From positions 1-34,878 of the forward strand of contig CAZIGG010000023.1 in NCBI GenBank assembly GCA_964538575.1: 34,878 bases of DNA, read 5' to 3'. The notes below the pieces were generated by a model. That model saw only the letters and a list, made by a program, of their open reading frames with translations. It was not told the origin of the DNA and ran no database searches. Position numbers and translations under genes: made by a program. How positions within the stretch are numbered: the stretch's first letter is position 1; each line of letters starts with the position of its first letter. Below are positions 1 through 10,000 of this stretch, one piece after another. Source of the stretch: UBA2336 sp964538575 (GTDB lineage Bacteria > Bacteroidota > Bacteroidia > Cytophagales > Cyclobacteriaceae).

Positions 1-3000
1 ATAGTACCTGACTCACTATACCATTTTAGGTCTGTGCCCGGTACACCAAGATGAGTAGGGTCAACATTATTGACCAAACTTACACAATACTGCCTGTTAG
101 CATCGGGAAAATTTGGAACAGGTGCAGTGGGTAAGCCTATTACCTTAACCAATACGGAGAGATTAGAGCCTACACTTTCACATCCATTTTTCTCCCGTGT
201 AACAACAAATGGATAATTACCGGGTGTTGCTGTACTTACGGGCGGGTTAAAGGTGGCAGCGGTACCTTTCAGGTTTTCCGGGCTCACGGTTCCTTCGTAC
301 CAACGATAATTATAAGGGGTGGCATTGGCTGCTGTGAAAGAAAATGTACCCGTAGTGCCCTGGCAAAGTTGTATAATGGTTTTATCCGTAGGAATGGTAC
401 CCGGCTGTATTCTATCAATATTCCCGGCAGGGACAGTAGTTGGGCGAAAATGGACGGTTACAGGTCGTGTAGTCGTATTGCTACAAGTTGTTGCTGGATC
501 CTGGTATTCGTACGTTATATTAATTATCTGGGAGGTTGTAGCATCTACACCCGTAACAAGAGAAGGCACAAACGACCACACTCGGTTTCCTCCTCCGTCT
601 AAAGCATTCGTGATTGCTCCCGCGCCATTTGGATTAGTAGTACTGAATTTATCTATGCCGGCATTTGGACCGTTGGCAGGTGATCCGATTAACGTTACTG
701 CAGCATTATCAGTACAATAAGAATAAATATCGGAGGGCAACGTAAAACTTATTGTTGGGGCAGATCTTACATTGACCCATTGGTAAGTCCATACATAGTT
801 TGAACCTTGAGGAATCCCAGCTCCAGCATTTGTATTATAAACCGAAAAACCAATGGGAATTTGTCCGCCCCAGTAAGCATAGTCATTTTGATACTCTTCC
901 AATCTTGGATCAAATATATCATTTGATGGGTTAGTTATGTTTCTCCAGCCAACTTGGTAGTCGTAATAAACAAATTTATCCAATCTCCACTCCGTTGGGA
1001 AACTATTGTATTGCATGAGTTCATCAATATACAATTGATTAACTGACATAGTTGCTAGTGTTTCATCGTTACTACAGTATGTATCGAGTAATCCTGCAAT
1101 TCCGGAGATGATAACTTCAAACAATTTCGTATTGTAGGACTGGCAGCCCGTTGCGGGTACTGTGTGGATAAGCGTAACCGGATAAGATCCGGCAGTAAGT
1201 GAGCTCGGATTAAACCTGTAATCGGGGCTTGAAAAAGTTACACCGCCACTGCTTCCCTGGAAAACTGATTCTGTTGTTGGGCTGCTGGGCACTAATTTAA
1301 CAGGAACACTGCCGGCATTAAATATTGTGGTATTCGGAGCTACATACGGATTGTCCGAGAGTTCAGTTACCGTAAAAGTAACATCGCTTGTTTGCTTGGT
1401 TGCGCTAATGGTACCGAGAACAGTACCCGCACCAACTCCGGCAATGTTGGCAGTTCCACCTAATCGTGTAATGTTGAGAACTCCAGTAGTAGGGTCAATG
1501 TCCTGGTTGTTTATTCCGGGATGCGGATACCTTGCCTTCAGGTTACTGATTGTAATGGCATTGATATTGGAAGTGCCATTAACGTTAAAACTAAATTGAA
1601 CCACGTTTGCTCCCGGGTAGGTATAGTTTGATGGTGCTGAAAGGTCAGAACCTCCGCTAACAGAAACACCTGATGTAATACTTTGATCAAACACGAAGCC
1701 GGAGGGTAAGGCTAATGAAAATGTAACAGTACCACTGCCAGAAATACCAGCCGCATCCGTTTCGGTGATCACAATATTTGAAAGTGTCTCAGATGCGGTG
1801 GGTCCTCCGTAACACAGTACGGGGTCAATGGACGTGGTTATAGTACTGGCGGAACTTGTGATTGTAACATTCATTGATCCATTTTCAAGATTAACCTGAG
1901 CTTCAGGTGCCGGGGGATCATATGCGTTATCATTGGCAGTTATTGTATAGTTATTCGACACGGAGAATTGTGCGTTAGTCCATGTAACTTGGCCTGCTGC
2001 AAGACTTCGTCCGGTAAAACCCGGGGTGGCTGTAAAACTGCCTGTCCCTGGACTTCTCTGCAGGTCAATTTTACCATTATAATCAAGATCTCTGTTTTCA
2101 AATTCATCATCAACAGCCTGAACAGTTATAGTAATAGGGGCATTTATTGTCTGGGTGGTTGGAGTACAATTCACTATAAATTTAGTAGCAACAACGGCTA
2201 TCAGGTTGGTGTTTATAGCTGTTTGAGTTGAGGCCCAGGTACCTACAGGTGAAAACCCTGAACCTGTTGCTGCTGCTGTGGCTGAAACAACAGATACGCG
2301 TATGGGATGGTTATCTGTAACCATCTCTTGAAACGAAGCCCGTACTTTGAACTCAAAACTGCCATTATCCGGAACAGTGATTGGTGTAGTGGGGGTAAAA
2401 ACAATGGTAATCGTACCTGTACCTGAAACGGATTGCTGTGTACCTGGAATTTCAGTATCATCTGAATGATCGTACAGAACTATTTGCCTTAAGTTTTCAG
2501 CGTTTGTGATTTGAAGCTCAATAGAGGTAACGGTTGTGCCTTTATTGTCGCCATCATTAGCCCCACCTCCGTCACGAATTCTATAGTTACCCAAGTTTGT
2601 ACTTCCTGGCAAACCTGAGATAGGATTATCTTGCGAATCTTCATAGGCTATAGAATTTGTAGTTGCACCATTCAATATAATATCTGAAAGCTGGGAAGTA
2701 TTGAACAAGTAATTCGTACCCGCTATGGTTGTACCGGTAACATTAACATTTCCAGATGCTGTTATGTTGGCCTGCGCAAAGGAGGGTTGAATTGCGGTTG
2801 TTGCCCCTGTGACCGCTGGGTCAACGGTAACCACGAGGAAATAATTTTTTGCTGTGCCGTTTAGTGTTTCCGTCAGACCTGTAATGGCAACCTGAGTTGC
2901 ACTTGGGGTAAACGTTAAACTTCCGATGGTTGTATTGTCTCCTGCCGTTGCGAAGCTGTTATCCGTTGAGCGTACAAGGGTGTACGAACCCCATTTGGTT

Positions 3001-4589
3001 GCTGGGTCACTGGACAGTTGAATATTGATCGCGGTGAATGATTGCGTACTGTTTGAAGAAGCTGAAAAGCCAATGACAGCCTGGTTGGCAGCACTTGCTG
3101 AAAGGGGAGAGGCAGCAACCCCGGCTGTTAACTGTGCAAAGGTTGCGGTTGCCGTACCGAAACTGTAATTCGTGCCGGTGGCGGACCCGGTGGCTACTCC
3201 GCCACCAGTTGTTATGGTGATATTTCCTGCGGTAAGGGATGGCTGAACAGGCGTAGTAGCGCCCGTAACTCCGGGATCAACATCTACTACCAAAAAATAA
3301 TTTGTACCGGTCGATGTAATGTTTTGTGAAAGACCTGTAATGGCAACCTCGCTCGCAGAAGGTGTAAAGGTAAGTCCGCCAATGGGTGCAGAGTTATCAC
3401 CTGCTGTAGCATAGCTTGCATCCGTAGAAGTTATTAGTCTATAATTGCTCCATTTGGATGTCGGAGTACTCGTAAGCTGAATGTTGATAACGGTTACCGT
3501 TTGGGCTCCATTCGATGTTAACGAAAAGCCGAAGACTCCCTGGTTGGTTGTTGAAGCAATCAACGGTGAAGCAGCCAGGCCGGTTGCCAGATTTGCAATG
3601 GTCAATATCGGGGCAAACGAATAGGTTGTTCCGGTTGCTGTTCCCGTAAATGTTCCCGTAGTGGCCGTTGCATTTGCAGCAGCAAGAGACGGTGTAATGG
3701 TGCTTCCCGAAGCCGCAGGATCAACATTTATTACCAGGAAATAATTTGTTGCTGCTGTTGTGATGGTTTGAGAAAGCCCGGTAATGACAATCTCAGTAGT
3801 AGACGGAGTAATCGTTAAACCCCCGATGACAGAGTTATCACCCGTAGTTGAGAAATCGTTATCGGCAGAAGTAATCAATGAATAAGACCCCCACCTGCCG
3901 GTCGGTGTATTGCTTACCTGGATATTCAGCGCAGTAACGGTTTGTGTTCCGGTCGAGGTCAATGAAAAACCAAATACACCCTGACCTGTAGCGCCCGGCA
4001 GGAGCGGTGAAGCAGCCAGGCCGGTTGAAAGATTGGCAATGGTTGTTTGCGGGGCAGTTAGTGTATATGTGGCCCCGGTAATAGTCGTGCCGGTAGTAGT
4101 GCCCGTGGAAACCACAACACCTGTGCTGGCTAATGAAGGAGTTGTGGCGTCACCGGTTGCTGCGGTCGGCTCTACATCTACAACTACAAAGAAGAACTCA
4201 TCATCGGCAGCAGCGGTTGCTCCGTCAAAATTGGTAAGCGGAGCGCCTGTAAAGGAAATATCGGTTGCCGTGATCGTTCCTGTGGTAATCAAAGTTTCAG
4301 TGCCAACACCGCTAAAGGTTGCGTCCGCAGATTCGTATAGCCTTGCATTTGTAAATTTTCCGACAGGAGTAGGCGTCATCGCAACGGTAATGCTGGTTAC
4401 GGTGTTACCGCCCCCGGTAGCCTTGGTAAGCTGAACCCCAAGAATCGCGATGTTATTGGTTCCGGAAATTTGTGCCGCGCCTGCAAGCCCCCCGGTTGCT
4501 GCGCTCATGGTGACGGCCTGGGAATATGCTGTTGCAGAAAGGAACAAAAATGCAAACAGGATTATAAGATTGAGTAACCGTTTATTCAT
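1..4589 (-). CDS. Giant secreted repeat protein (adhesin-like), C-terminus beyond the window
   Basis: The frame is open from the ATG at 4589 to the window edge (about 1529 residues), with no stop, so the C-terminus is missing. Residues 1-25 are a signal peptide ending in AYSQA. They are followed by four related domains of about 147-153 residues, rich in Thr, Ala, Gly and Ser, with recurring ATGLAASPL, GDNS.IGGLTFTPS and NYFLVV.VDP segments. After about residue 630 come different Ig-like beta-sandwich segments with scattered cysteines and, near the edge, a TDLKWY segment typical of Bacteroidota surface proteins. Such proteins are usually exported by type IX secretion and end in a sorting or gliding-motility C-terminal domain, but that part cannot be seen here. 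It lies 67 bases after a lipoprotein gene in the same direction, with a hairpin between. An adhesin or surface-layer role is inferred; I do not recognise the exact repeat family. Confidence 0.85.
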   Translation of the reverse strand, partial: MNKRLLNLIILFAFLFLSATAYSQAVTMSAATGGLAGAAQISGTNNIAILGVQLTKATGGGNTVTSITVAMTPTPVGKFTNARLYESADATFSGVGTETLITTGTITATDISFTGAPLTNFDGATAAADDEFFFVVVDVEPTAATGDATTPSLASTGVVVSTGTTTGTTITGATYTLTAPQTTIANLSTGLAASPLLPGATGQGVFGFSLTSTGTQTVTALNIQVSNTPTGRWGSYSLITSADNDFSTTGDNSVIGGLTITPSTTEIVITGLSQTITTAATNYFLVINVDPAASGSTITPSLAAANATATTGTFTGTATGTTYSFAPILTIANLATGLAASPLIASTTNQGVFGFSLTSNGAQTVTVINIQLTSTPTSKWSNYRLITSTDASYATAGDNSAPIGGLTFTPSASEVAITGLSQNITSTGTNYFLVVDVDPGVTGATTPVQPSLTAGNITITTGGGVATGSATGTNYSFGTATATFAQLTAGVAASPLSASAANQAVIGFSASSNSTQSFTAINIQLSSDPATKWGSYTLVRSTDNSFATAGDNTTIGSLTFTPSATQVAITGLTETLNGTAKNYFLVVTVDPAVTGATTAIQPSFAQANITASGNVNVTGTTIAGTNYLFNTSQLSDIILNGATTNSIAYEDSQDNPISGLPGSTNLGNYRIRDGGGANDGDNKGTTVTSIELQITNAENLRQIVLYDHSDDTEIPGTQQSVSGTGTITIVFTPTTPITVPDNGSFEFKVRASFQEMVTDNHPIRVSVVSATAAATGSGFSPVGTWASTQTAINTNLIAVVATKFIVNCTPTTQTINAPITITVQAVDDEFENRDLDYNGKIDLQRSPGTGSFTATPGFTGRSLAAGQVTWTNAQFSVSNNYTITANDNAYDPPAPEAQVNLENGSMNVTITSSASTITTSIDPVLCYGGPTASETLSNIVITETDAAGISGSGTVTFSLALPSGFVFDQSITSGVSVSGGSDLSAPSNYTYPGANVVQFSFNVNGTSNINAITISNLKARYPHPGINNQDIDPTTGVLNITRLGGTANIAGVGAGTVLGTISATKQTSDVTFTVTELSDNPYVAPNTTIFNAGSVPVKLVPSSPTTESVFQGSSGGVTFSSPDYRFNPSSLTAGSYPVTLIHTVPATGCQSYNTKLFEVIISGIAGLLDTYCSNDETLATMSVNQLYIDELMQYNSFPTEWRLDKFVYYDYQVGWRNITNPSNDIFDPRLEEYQNDYAYWGGQIPIGFSVYNTNAGAGIPQGSNYVWTYQWVNVRSAPTISFTLPSDIYSYCTDNAAVTLIGSPANGPNAGIDKFSTTNPNGAGAITNALDGGGNRVWSFVPSLVTGVDATTSQIINITYEYQDPATTCSNTTTRPVTVHFRPTTVPAGNIDRIQPGTIPTDKTIIQLCQGTTGTFSFTAANATPYNYRWYEGTVSPENLKGTAATFNPPVSTATPGNYPFVVTREKNGCESVGSNLSVLVKVIGLPTAPVPNFPDANRQYCVSLVNNVDPTHLGVPGTDLKWYSESGT
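2700..4510 (-). repeat. Four tandem protein-domain repeats inside the giant secreted protein
   Basis: Four copies of a domain of about 150 residues follow the signal peptide. The ASP codons of the ATGLAASPL-like segment lie at 4005, 3564 and 3105, giving periods of 441 and 459 bases. The first copy is the most divergent. Copies 2 and 3 share near-identical stretches at DNA level, for example around 4005-4042 and 3564-3600, which suggests fairly recent duplication. This is a repeat within coding sequence, not a mobile repeat. Confidence 0.75.
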
Positions 4590-4637
4590 AGTAAGATGAC
4601 TATTTCAGATTATTAATAAGCAATAAAATATTATCGA

Positions 4638-4657
4638 ATGTATGCCTGAGCATACAT
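4638..4657 (-). terminator. Hairpin directly after the lipoprotein stop codon
   Basis: A perfect 8-base inverted repeat (4638-4645 against 4650-4657) with a 4-base loop starts in the lipoprotein stop codon. In the minus direction it is followed by AT-rich sequence containing ATATTTTATT. It may be a weak intrinsic terminator or an mRNA-processing/stability hairpin that lowers expression of the downstream giant protein. The T tract is interrupted, so full termination is uncertain. Confidence 0.45.
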
Positions 4658-5979
4658 CAATTTGTTATCAGACCTTTTCCATCAGCTTTGATCAGGAAGA
4701 TGGATGAGAACCCGCCCACTGTATTTGTTCCGCAAATCAGGATTTCACCCGAGGGTAATTCGCGAATAGCGCTTGGTACCTGGTCGCCCGAACCGCCCAG
4801 CGTTTTTTGCCACACGGCCTCTCCAAAGGCATCGATTCTAATTAACCAGAGATCTTTTCCTTTACCCGATTCGAGTTCGGTATAACCCGCTATAATGTAG
4901 CCCCCGTCCTTTGTGGAAGTAATGGTCTCACCGCCATCCTGAACCGCAGACTGATTCTGATTCTCTAAGGGTGTAATCCCGGTGCGTCCGTCAAAATACC
5001 GGATACTTCCGGGGATGATATCTCCCGAAGCGTATGCGCGAAGAAAGAATAGATTGCTTTTCGAACCGCTTGTTTCAACGCTGTATCTACCGGTAACCGC
5101 ATAACCGAACGCGGCATTTTTTGCAGTCGTAATGTCCCTCGGAACAAAGAGCTGATTGGTGGTTTGGCCTACAACACTGAAGTTAACAAAGGCTGATTGT
5201 TCTTCTGCAACCGGTATACTTACGTACGAAGTATTGAAACCACCCTGGTCAATAGCCAATGCGGTGGACCAGATAATTTTTCCGTTATTATAGATCAGGC
5301 TTTTGGCGTTCTGGTATGTCATGTCGTTAATGTCATACTCGATGGACCACACGGAATCCACTGCGCTGTTAAACTGCATGAGCAGGGTTTTCTGAGGCGC
5401 TGTTTGCTGCCCTACTACGCCATCCTTAACAGTCCCAAGTACAAAGACTTTTCCGTCCTCCGTGATGGTAAGCGCTTGCCCGAAGAAATCCTGCTTTACA
5501 GGGTGTGTTATTGGGATGAGCGGTCGCTTGTCAGATCGGAAATATTTTTTCACAAGGCCGAAGGATGGGTTTAGCTGAAGTACCCTGAGCGATGCAATCT
5601 CCGTATTGGCAGCCTGCTCGGCAAAAGGGTCGATTTTAATACTGTCGCCTACGATCACGTAACCGGTAACCTGCCCGCTTCCATTAATAAATGGCTTTAT
5701 TGCCTTGCCGGTTCCTCCCGGAAAACGATGCGGCTCACCGATCTGGTTACCGTTTTCATCGGTTTCAAGTACGATAGTAACTACTGTAGTATCATTTACC
5801 TGCATGTTTCCCAGCACTACATATCCTCCGGGTATGCTCTCCACGGATGTTGCGGAAAGGGTATATGCTCCGTTGAAAAACTTAATGAAAGTTTTACGGT
5901 CAGAGGGTTCCGCATCTTCTAAATTAGAACAGCCTGTGATTATGATAAGTATAAAAAAAGGAAGTAAAACTTTTCTCAT
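4657..5979 (-). CDS. Lipoprotein, probable beta-propeller-like repeats
   Basis: A 440-residue protein with a type II signal peptide: hydrophobic residues 4-14, then the lipobox ITGC with Cys17 as the lipidated residue. The next residues (SNLEDAE) are acidic, resembling the export signal that sends Bacteroidota lipoproteins to the cell surface; that reading is inference. The C-terminal half has short repeats such as KDGGYIIAGYT and DLWLIRIDAFGEAVWQKTLG, typical of beta-propeller proteins with blades of 40-50 residues. No catalytic motif is visible. The start overlaps the stop of the upstream beta-barrel gene by four bases (ATGA), which implies translational coupling and a shared job, perhaps as its outer-membrane partner. 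The function is unknown. Confidence 0.8.
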   Translation of the reverse strand: MRKVLLPFFILIIITGCSNLEDAEPSDRKTFIKFFNGAYTLSATSVESIPGGYVVLGNMQVNDTTVVTIVLETDENGNQIGEPHRFPGGTGKAIKPFINGSGQVTGYVIVGDSIKIDPFAEQAANTEIASLRVLQLNPSFGLVKKYFRSDKRPLIPITHPVKQDFFGQALTITEDGKVFVLGTVKDGVVGQQTAPQKTLLMQFNSAVDSVWSIEYDINDMTYQNAKSLIYNNGKIIWSTALAIDQGGFNTSYVSIPVAEEQSAFVNFSVVGQTTNQLFVPRDITTAKNAAFGYAVTGRYSVETSGSKSNLFFLRAYASGDIIPGSIRYFDGRTGITPLENQNQSAVQDGGETITSTKDGGYIIAGYTELESGKGKDLWLIRIDAFGEAVWQKTLGGSGDQVPSAIRELPSGEILICGTNTVGGFSSIFLIKADGKGLITN

Positions 5980-7049
5980 TTTCTGTGCTTGAGTTTTTTG
6001 GGATTGAAAATATTCTGGATGTACCCTGCGGAAACTCCCAGGGATGATAGTTTAAAGACCGGGTCTGTGTAATTAAGTTCCCAGACTATATCCTGGTTTT
6101 TAAAGGCGGATTCTTTCGAACTTATATTAGTAAGTCCGTATAAATACCGGATCTCTGATACAACGTAACCTCCGCCAATCCGGAATTTGATTCCCGCTGC
6201 TGCCAGGATACTAATGTTTATTGAATTTCTGGAGGGTTCAAACTCAAACGACTTTTCCTGCACAGAACTCTGTTCATCCCGAATCTGTTCTCCTGTAATT
6301 TTAGCAGCAAGCAGGTAATCGATGGTGACCCCAAGCGATACATAGGGATTGAATTTTGCATTAAACCCGGACTTCTTGCCAAAAGGTTTGTATTGTACGG
6401 CCAATGGAAGACTTAGCCATGTCTGGGATTCGATGGCTTCGGTTGTGTTTTGAAAATTATTATTCACGGTGTCACTTTCATCGAATCGATCAGATATCAC
6501 AGTAGCGCCAAATCTTTTCTGGCTGTAAAGCAGTTCAGCATGAAGATTTAATCGCTCATTGATAGGCATGTCCGCCAGAAGGCCAAAGTTTATTCCAACA
6601 AGAGAATTAAACTCACTTTTTCCCTCACCTGCAGTTGTTCTTTCTATTACATTCGGCCGGCTTGCATCAACACCCAGCTTTCCGCCAATTCTGAATACGG
6701 GAAGTCTTCTGAATGTTTTATAAAGCGCCACAAATTCAGCCGGATCTACAGCTTCATTAATTTCAAAATAAGGATCGGTGCGCAGAATGTTCAACATAGC
6801 CTCATCTGCTTTCTCCGGCTCTTCCAGGTAAATGTAGCTCAAGCATAGAATTTTGTAAGCCTCAACTTTATCCTGCTTGTTAGTCATTTTTGCAATAACT
6901 CCATCATTCAGTTGGGTTGGAATTTCGTGAAGTCGTCCTTGTTCATAGGTTGCGCGCGCAAGCCTTAGCGTTTGGGCCGGTGTGGGGCCTGTCTGAGCAA
7001 ATGAATTATACGAAGCAAGTAAAAGTACTAAGGGTAAAAGTTTTTTCAT
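5976..7049 (-). CDS. Outer-membrane beta-barrel protein with N-terminal helical repeat region
   Basis: A 357-residue secreted protein. I chose the ATG at 7049 because it opens a classic signal peptide (MKKLLPLVLLLASYNSFAQ). A start further upstream would overlap the preceding gene and add a charged, non-signal leader. Residues about 25-110 look like a TPR-type helical hairpin region (YEQGRLHEI, EAYKILCLSYIYLEEPEKADEAM), followed by DPAEFVALYKTF. The rest alternates hydrophobic and polar residues with many aromatic strand ends, as in the outer-membrane beta-barrel family PF13568 (PorT-like). The start is 7 bases after the STAND gene stop and the end overlaps the lipoprotein start. The genomic link suggests a periplasmic/outer-membrane partner for the STAND protein. 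The exact function is unknown. Confidence 0.8.
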   Translation of the reverse strand: MKKLLPLVLLLASYNSFAQTGPTPAQTLRLARATYEQGRLHEIPTQLNDGVIAKMTNKQDKVEAYKILCLSYIYLEEPEKADEAMLNILRTDPYFEINEAVDPAEFVALYKTFRRLPVFRIGGKLGVDASRPNVIERTTAGEGKSEFNSLVGINFGLLADMPINERLNLHAELLYSQKRFGATVISDRFDESDTVNNNFQNTTEAIESQTWLSLPLAVQYKPFGKKSGFNAKFNPYVSLGVTIDYLLAAKITGEQIRDEQSSVQEKSFEFEPSRNSINISILAAAGIKFRIGGGYVVSEIRYLYGLTNISSKESAFKNQDIVWELNYTDPVFKLSSLGVSAGYIQNIFNPKKLKHRK

Positions 7050-7056
7050 CCGGTAA

Positions 7057-10000
7057 TCAGTTATCAACGTTTGAACAGGTTTTTTCTTTCTGCATTTTAT
7101 CCAGGTCACCCACGTAGGTTTTCCATTCTTCATCTGTCATGTTGCGGGTAATGTATTGCCCGCAAAGAATGTCAGACATGGTAGTAATTTTTGTCGGATA
7201 AGCCCAGATGCTTTCCTCATTCGCGATGCCCATCTCGTCAGCCGTTGCGCTGCGCTTGATAACCTGCCGTGTACTTTGCAGACCCACCATTAACTGTTCG
7301 TCATTAGGTGTGAAGGCAATCGTCCATACCCAATCGCCATGGCCCTGCAATACAATGGGCGGAGTGGTAAGTTGTTTCAGGTTCCAAAGCCTTACCGTTT
7401 TGTCTTTGCTGGCCGAAGCGAAGAAACCGGCCGCATGATTGTACTTGATTTGCGCAATCGGGCTCTCATGGCCTGGTAATGTCTTGATTACGGAATTCGC
7501 TACCGTGCTGACGATTTTCAATAATCCATCGGTATCACCTGTAATCAGTTGCTCATCCTTAGGGCTCCACACAACAGCTGTGAGGTGCGATGTGCTCCTG
7601 GTTCTTACATTGATTTCGGTTACCGCGAAGTTGTTGGCAACATCCCAGATATAGAGCATCCCGTTATCACCGGCACCGGCAAGCTTTCGCCCGTCCCAAC
7701 TTAAATCAATCGAATTGATTTTTACGGGAGGCTTAATCACTTCTTTTACGGTGTTCAGATCAGAATATTTAATGCTCCATCCGCCATTGTCGCGCACATA
7801 GATACCTTTTCCGTCAGGTGTGAAGTTTACGTTTTCAACTGAATTGGTAAAACCATAGACTTTTTTAGGCGACCGCATATTGTTCAAATCATACACTGTA
7901 ATGAAGTTATTCCTTTCATCAGGTGTATATAAACCGGCAGCAACCAATGTTGTTTCGGAAGCGTTTACATCCATGGAATAAACCTGGTAATCAGGGTTCC
8001 CGGCTTTATCCACTAAAATTTCAGCAGACCATTGGCCATCAACATGTTTCCATTTAATGATCTTGCCATCACTTCCGCCTGAATAGATATTATCATCTTT
8101 GGCAAGGGTAACCAATGCGCGTGTCGCACCATGTCCCGCAAGACTTTTTGTTAACCCGTGATCGCGTGTGCGCAATGCCTGGAGCAAACCATTATAAATG
8201 TCGTTATCATATTCTTCTCCGCCATATTTTTTATTAAAGATATACGCCTGCTGCGCAAGGAGCGACTGAAGCTGTGGATCGCTGTTCAGCTCTTTCGATT
8301 TAAGCGCCATGGCCTTTGCCTGGGAAAGGTACTGGCCTCGGGTTGCCTCTTCGCGGGCAGCAATTGCTTTCTTTTCGTTCTCCTTAGCTTCAAGCTCGTT
8401 TTTCTTGGCTATATCAGCATTATCCTCAGCACGAATAGCTTCAAGACGTGCCTTCTCGGCATTTTCTTTAGCCAGAATTTCATTTTGCTCGGCAAGTTTT
8501 CGTTGCTCATCAGCTTCTTCTTTGGCTTTAACAGCTCTCTGTTCAGATTCAACAGCTTTGTTTTTTGCTTCGTTCGCTTCGTCCCTTGCGTTTTCCGCCT
8601 CAATCTTTGCGGTTTCTGCTTCTTTCTGTAGCCCCACAGCCCGCTCGCGTTGAGTGTCAGCTTCGGTTTTCTTGATAAAAGCAAAAATCAGGAACAATAC
8701 AGAAACAACGGTAGCTGTAGCCAGCACAAGGGCTGTGTTGCGGGCGCGCTGCAGTTTGCGCTTCTGCTCAAGCTCCTTGATGCGCTGTTCGGTCTCAAAT
8801 TCTTTCTTCGAGTATTCAAGGAATACAAGTGTACGTTCAAAGGCAGGATGGTAACGCTGACCCCAAACCAATGTTGGCTTGTGCTTGGCCTGCCAGTTGA
8901 GCGCAAGCTGTAAATCGGGTGGCCTCCAAAGGCCGGCTTTGCCTACCTGGTACATCGATGCGGCTTCCGCCAGGCGGATATACATCTGCACGGCTTCTGC
9001 TTCATCGTCAACCCAGTTTTTCAGCCGCACCCAGATCCGCATTAAGCTCTCGTGCGAAATATCGACCATTGACTTGGAAGAGATCGGTGTACCGAAAGCC
9101 GGTGTTAATAATGACCTGCCGGGTTCACGGAATTTTTCAATTACCTCTGTTATTTCTTCTTCCGAGCAATCGGCAATCGCTGCGATTTCATTTAAGCGTG
9201 TTGGCCGCCTGATGCCGAAGTTCTCACCGCGCTTTTCGGTGATGGCTTTAAAGAGGATTTCGCAAATGTGTTTCTGGTCATCGGTAAGTTCATCGAATGC
9301 TTCGTTCGCGTGCATCGACAAGGCTTCCGCCATCGTACCGATTGCCTCGTAGTGCTTCAGGTCAACCTGCTCTTCTTCATAGTCGCGGTAGAGCGACCAG
9401 TAGCTCCACGTGCGCATCAGCGCATGCTGGAGAATCGGAAGCTGATCCGGGTTGTCGCCCAAATCATTTAATAACTGCTGCACAAGACGAGGAGTAATCT
9501 TCGCACCGCCTACGGCCACCGGACCTTCAATCGCCCTGCGTTTTTGTTCGCGGGTTAATTGTGGGATCAGGTAGTGACTATCGTTAATCTTTCTTGTTAA
9601 TTCAGGAAACTGCGCACAATCACCGATAAAATCGGAACGCATGGTGATCGCAACATAGATTGGAGAATCCGGGTAGTTGATGGCTTCGATCAATAAATTA
9701 ACGAAGGCCAATGTCTCGTTTACCGAGTTTGGATCGGTGCTGTCTTTGAAGCGGAACAATTCTTCAAACTGATCGACTAAGATCAGGTAATTTACATCGC
9801 CTGATCTTCTGGATTGTTCAACGGCTTCAACAAGTCCGAGCGAGCTGCTTCGCAGGAGGGTAGAGAAAATCGTGCGCTTGATTTTCTTTTCTTCCGGATC
9901 TGCATCTAAGTATTCCTTATTGTTTTTCAGCAGTGATTCTGCCAGGTTGTCAATCGGGCCTGCACCGGGGCGTGTTACCACAACTTCCCAGTTCGGACTG

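Noticed and set aside
319..4434. Several plus-strand frames (for example 319-720, 1327-1599, 4033-4434)
   Set aside because: They lie opposite the continuous minus-strand frame of the giant secreted protein. Their Val/Thr/Pro-rich content is the mirror of its Thr/Ala/Gly codons.
2700..4510. Tandem repeats considered as a CRISPR array
   Set aside because: The unit is about 450 bases, in frame and diverged as protein domains. There are no short identical repeats with unique spacers and no cas genes.
8158..8684. Frames of 91-157 codons opposite or out of frame with the STAND gene, rich in Phe/Ser/Leu or Lys/Arg
   Set aside because: They are shadows of the Glu/Lys/Ala coiled-coil codons. They show no domain and overlap a well-supported gene.
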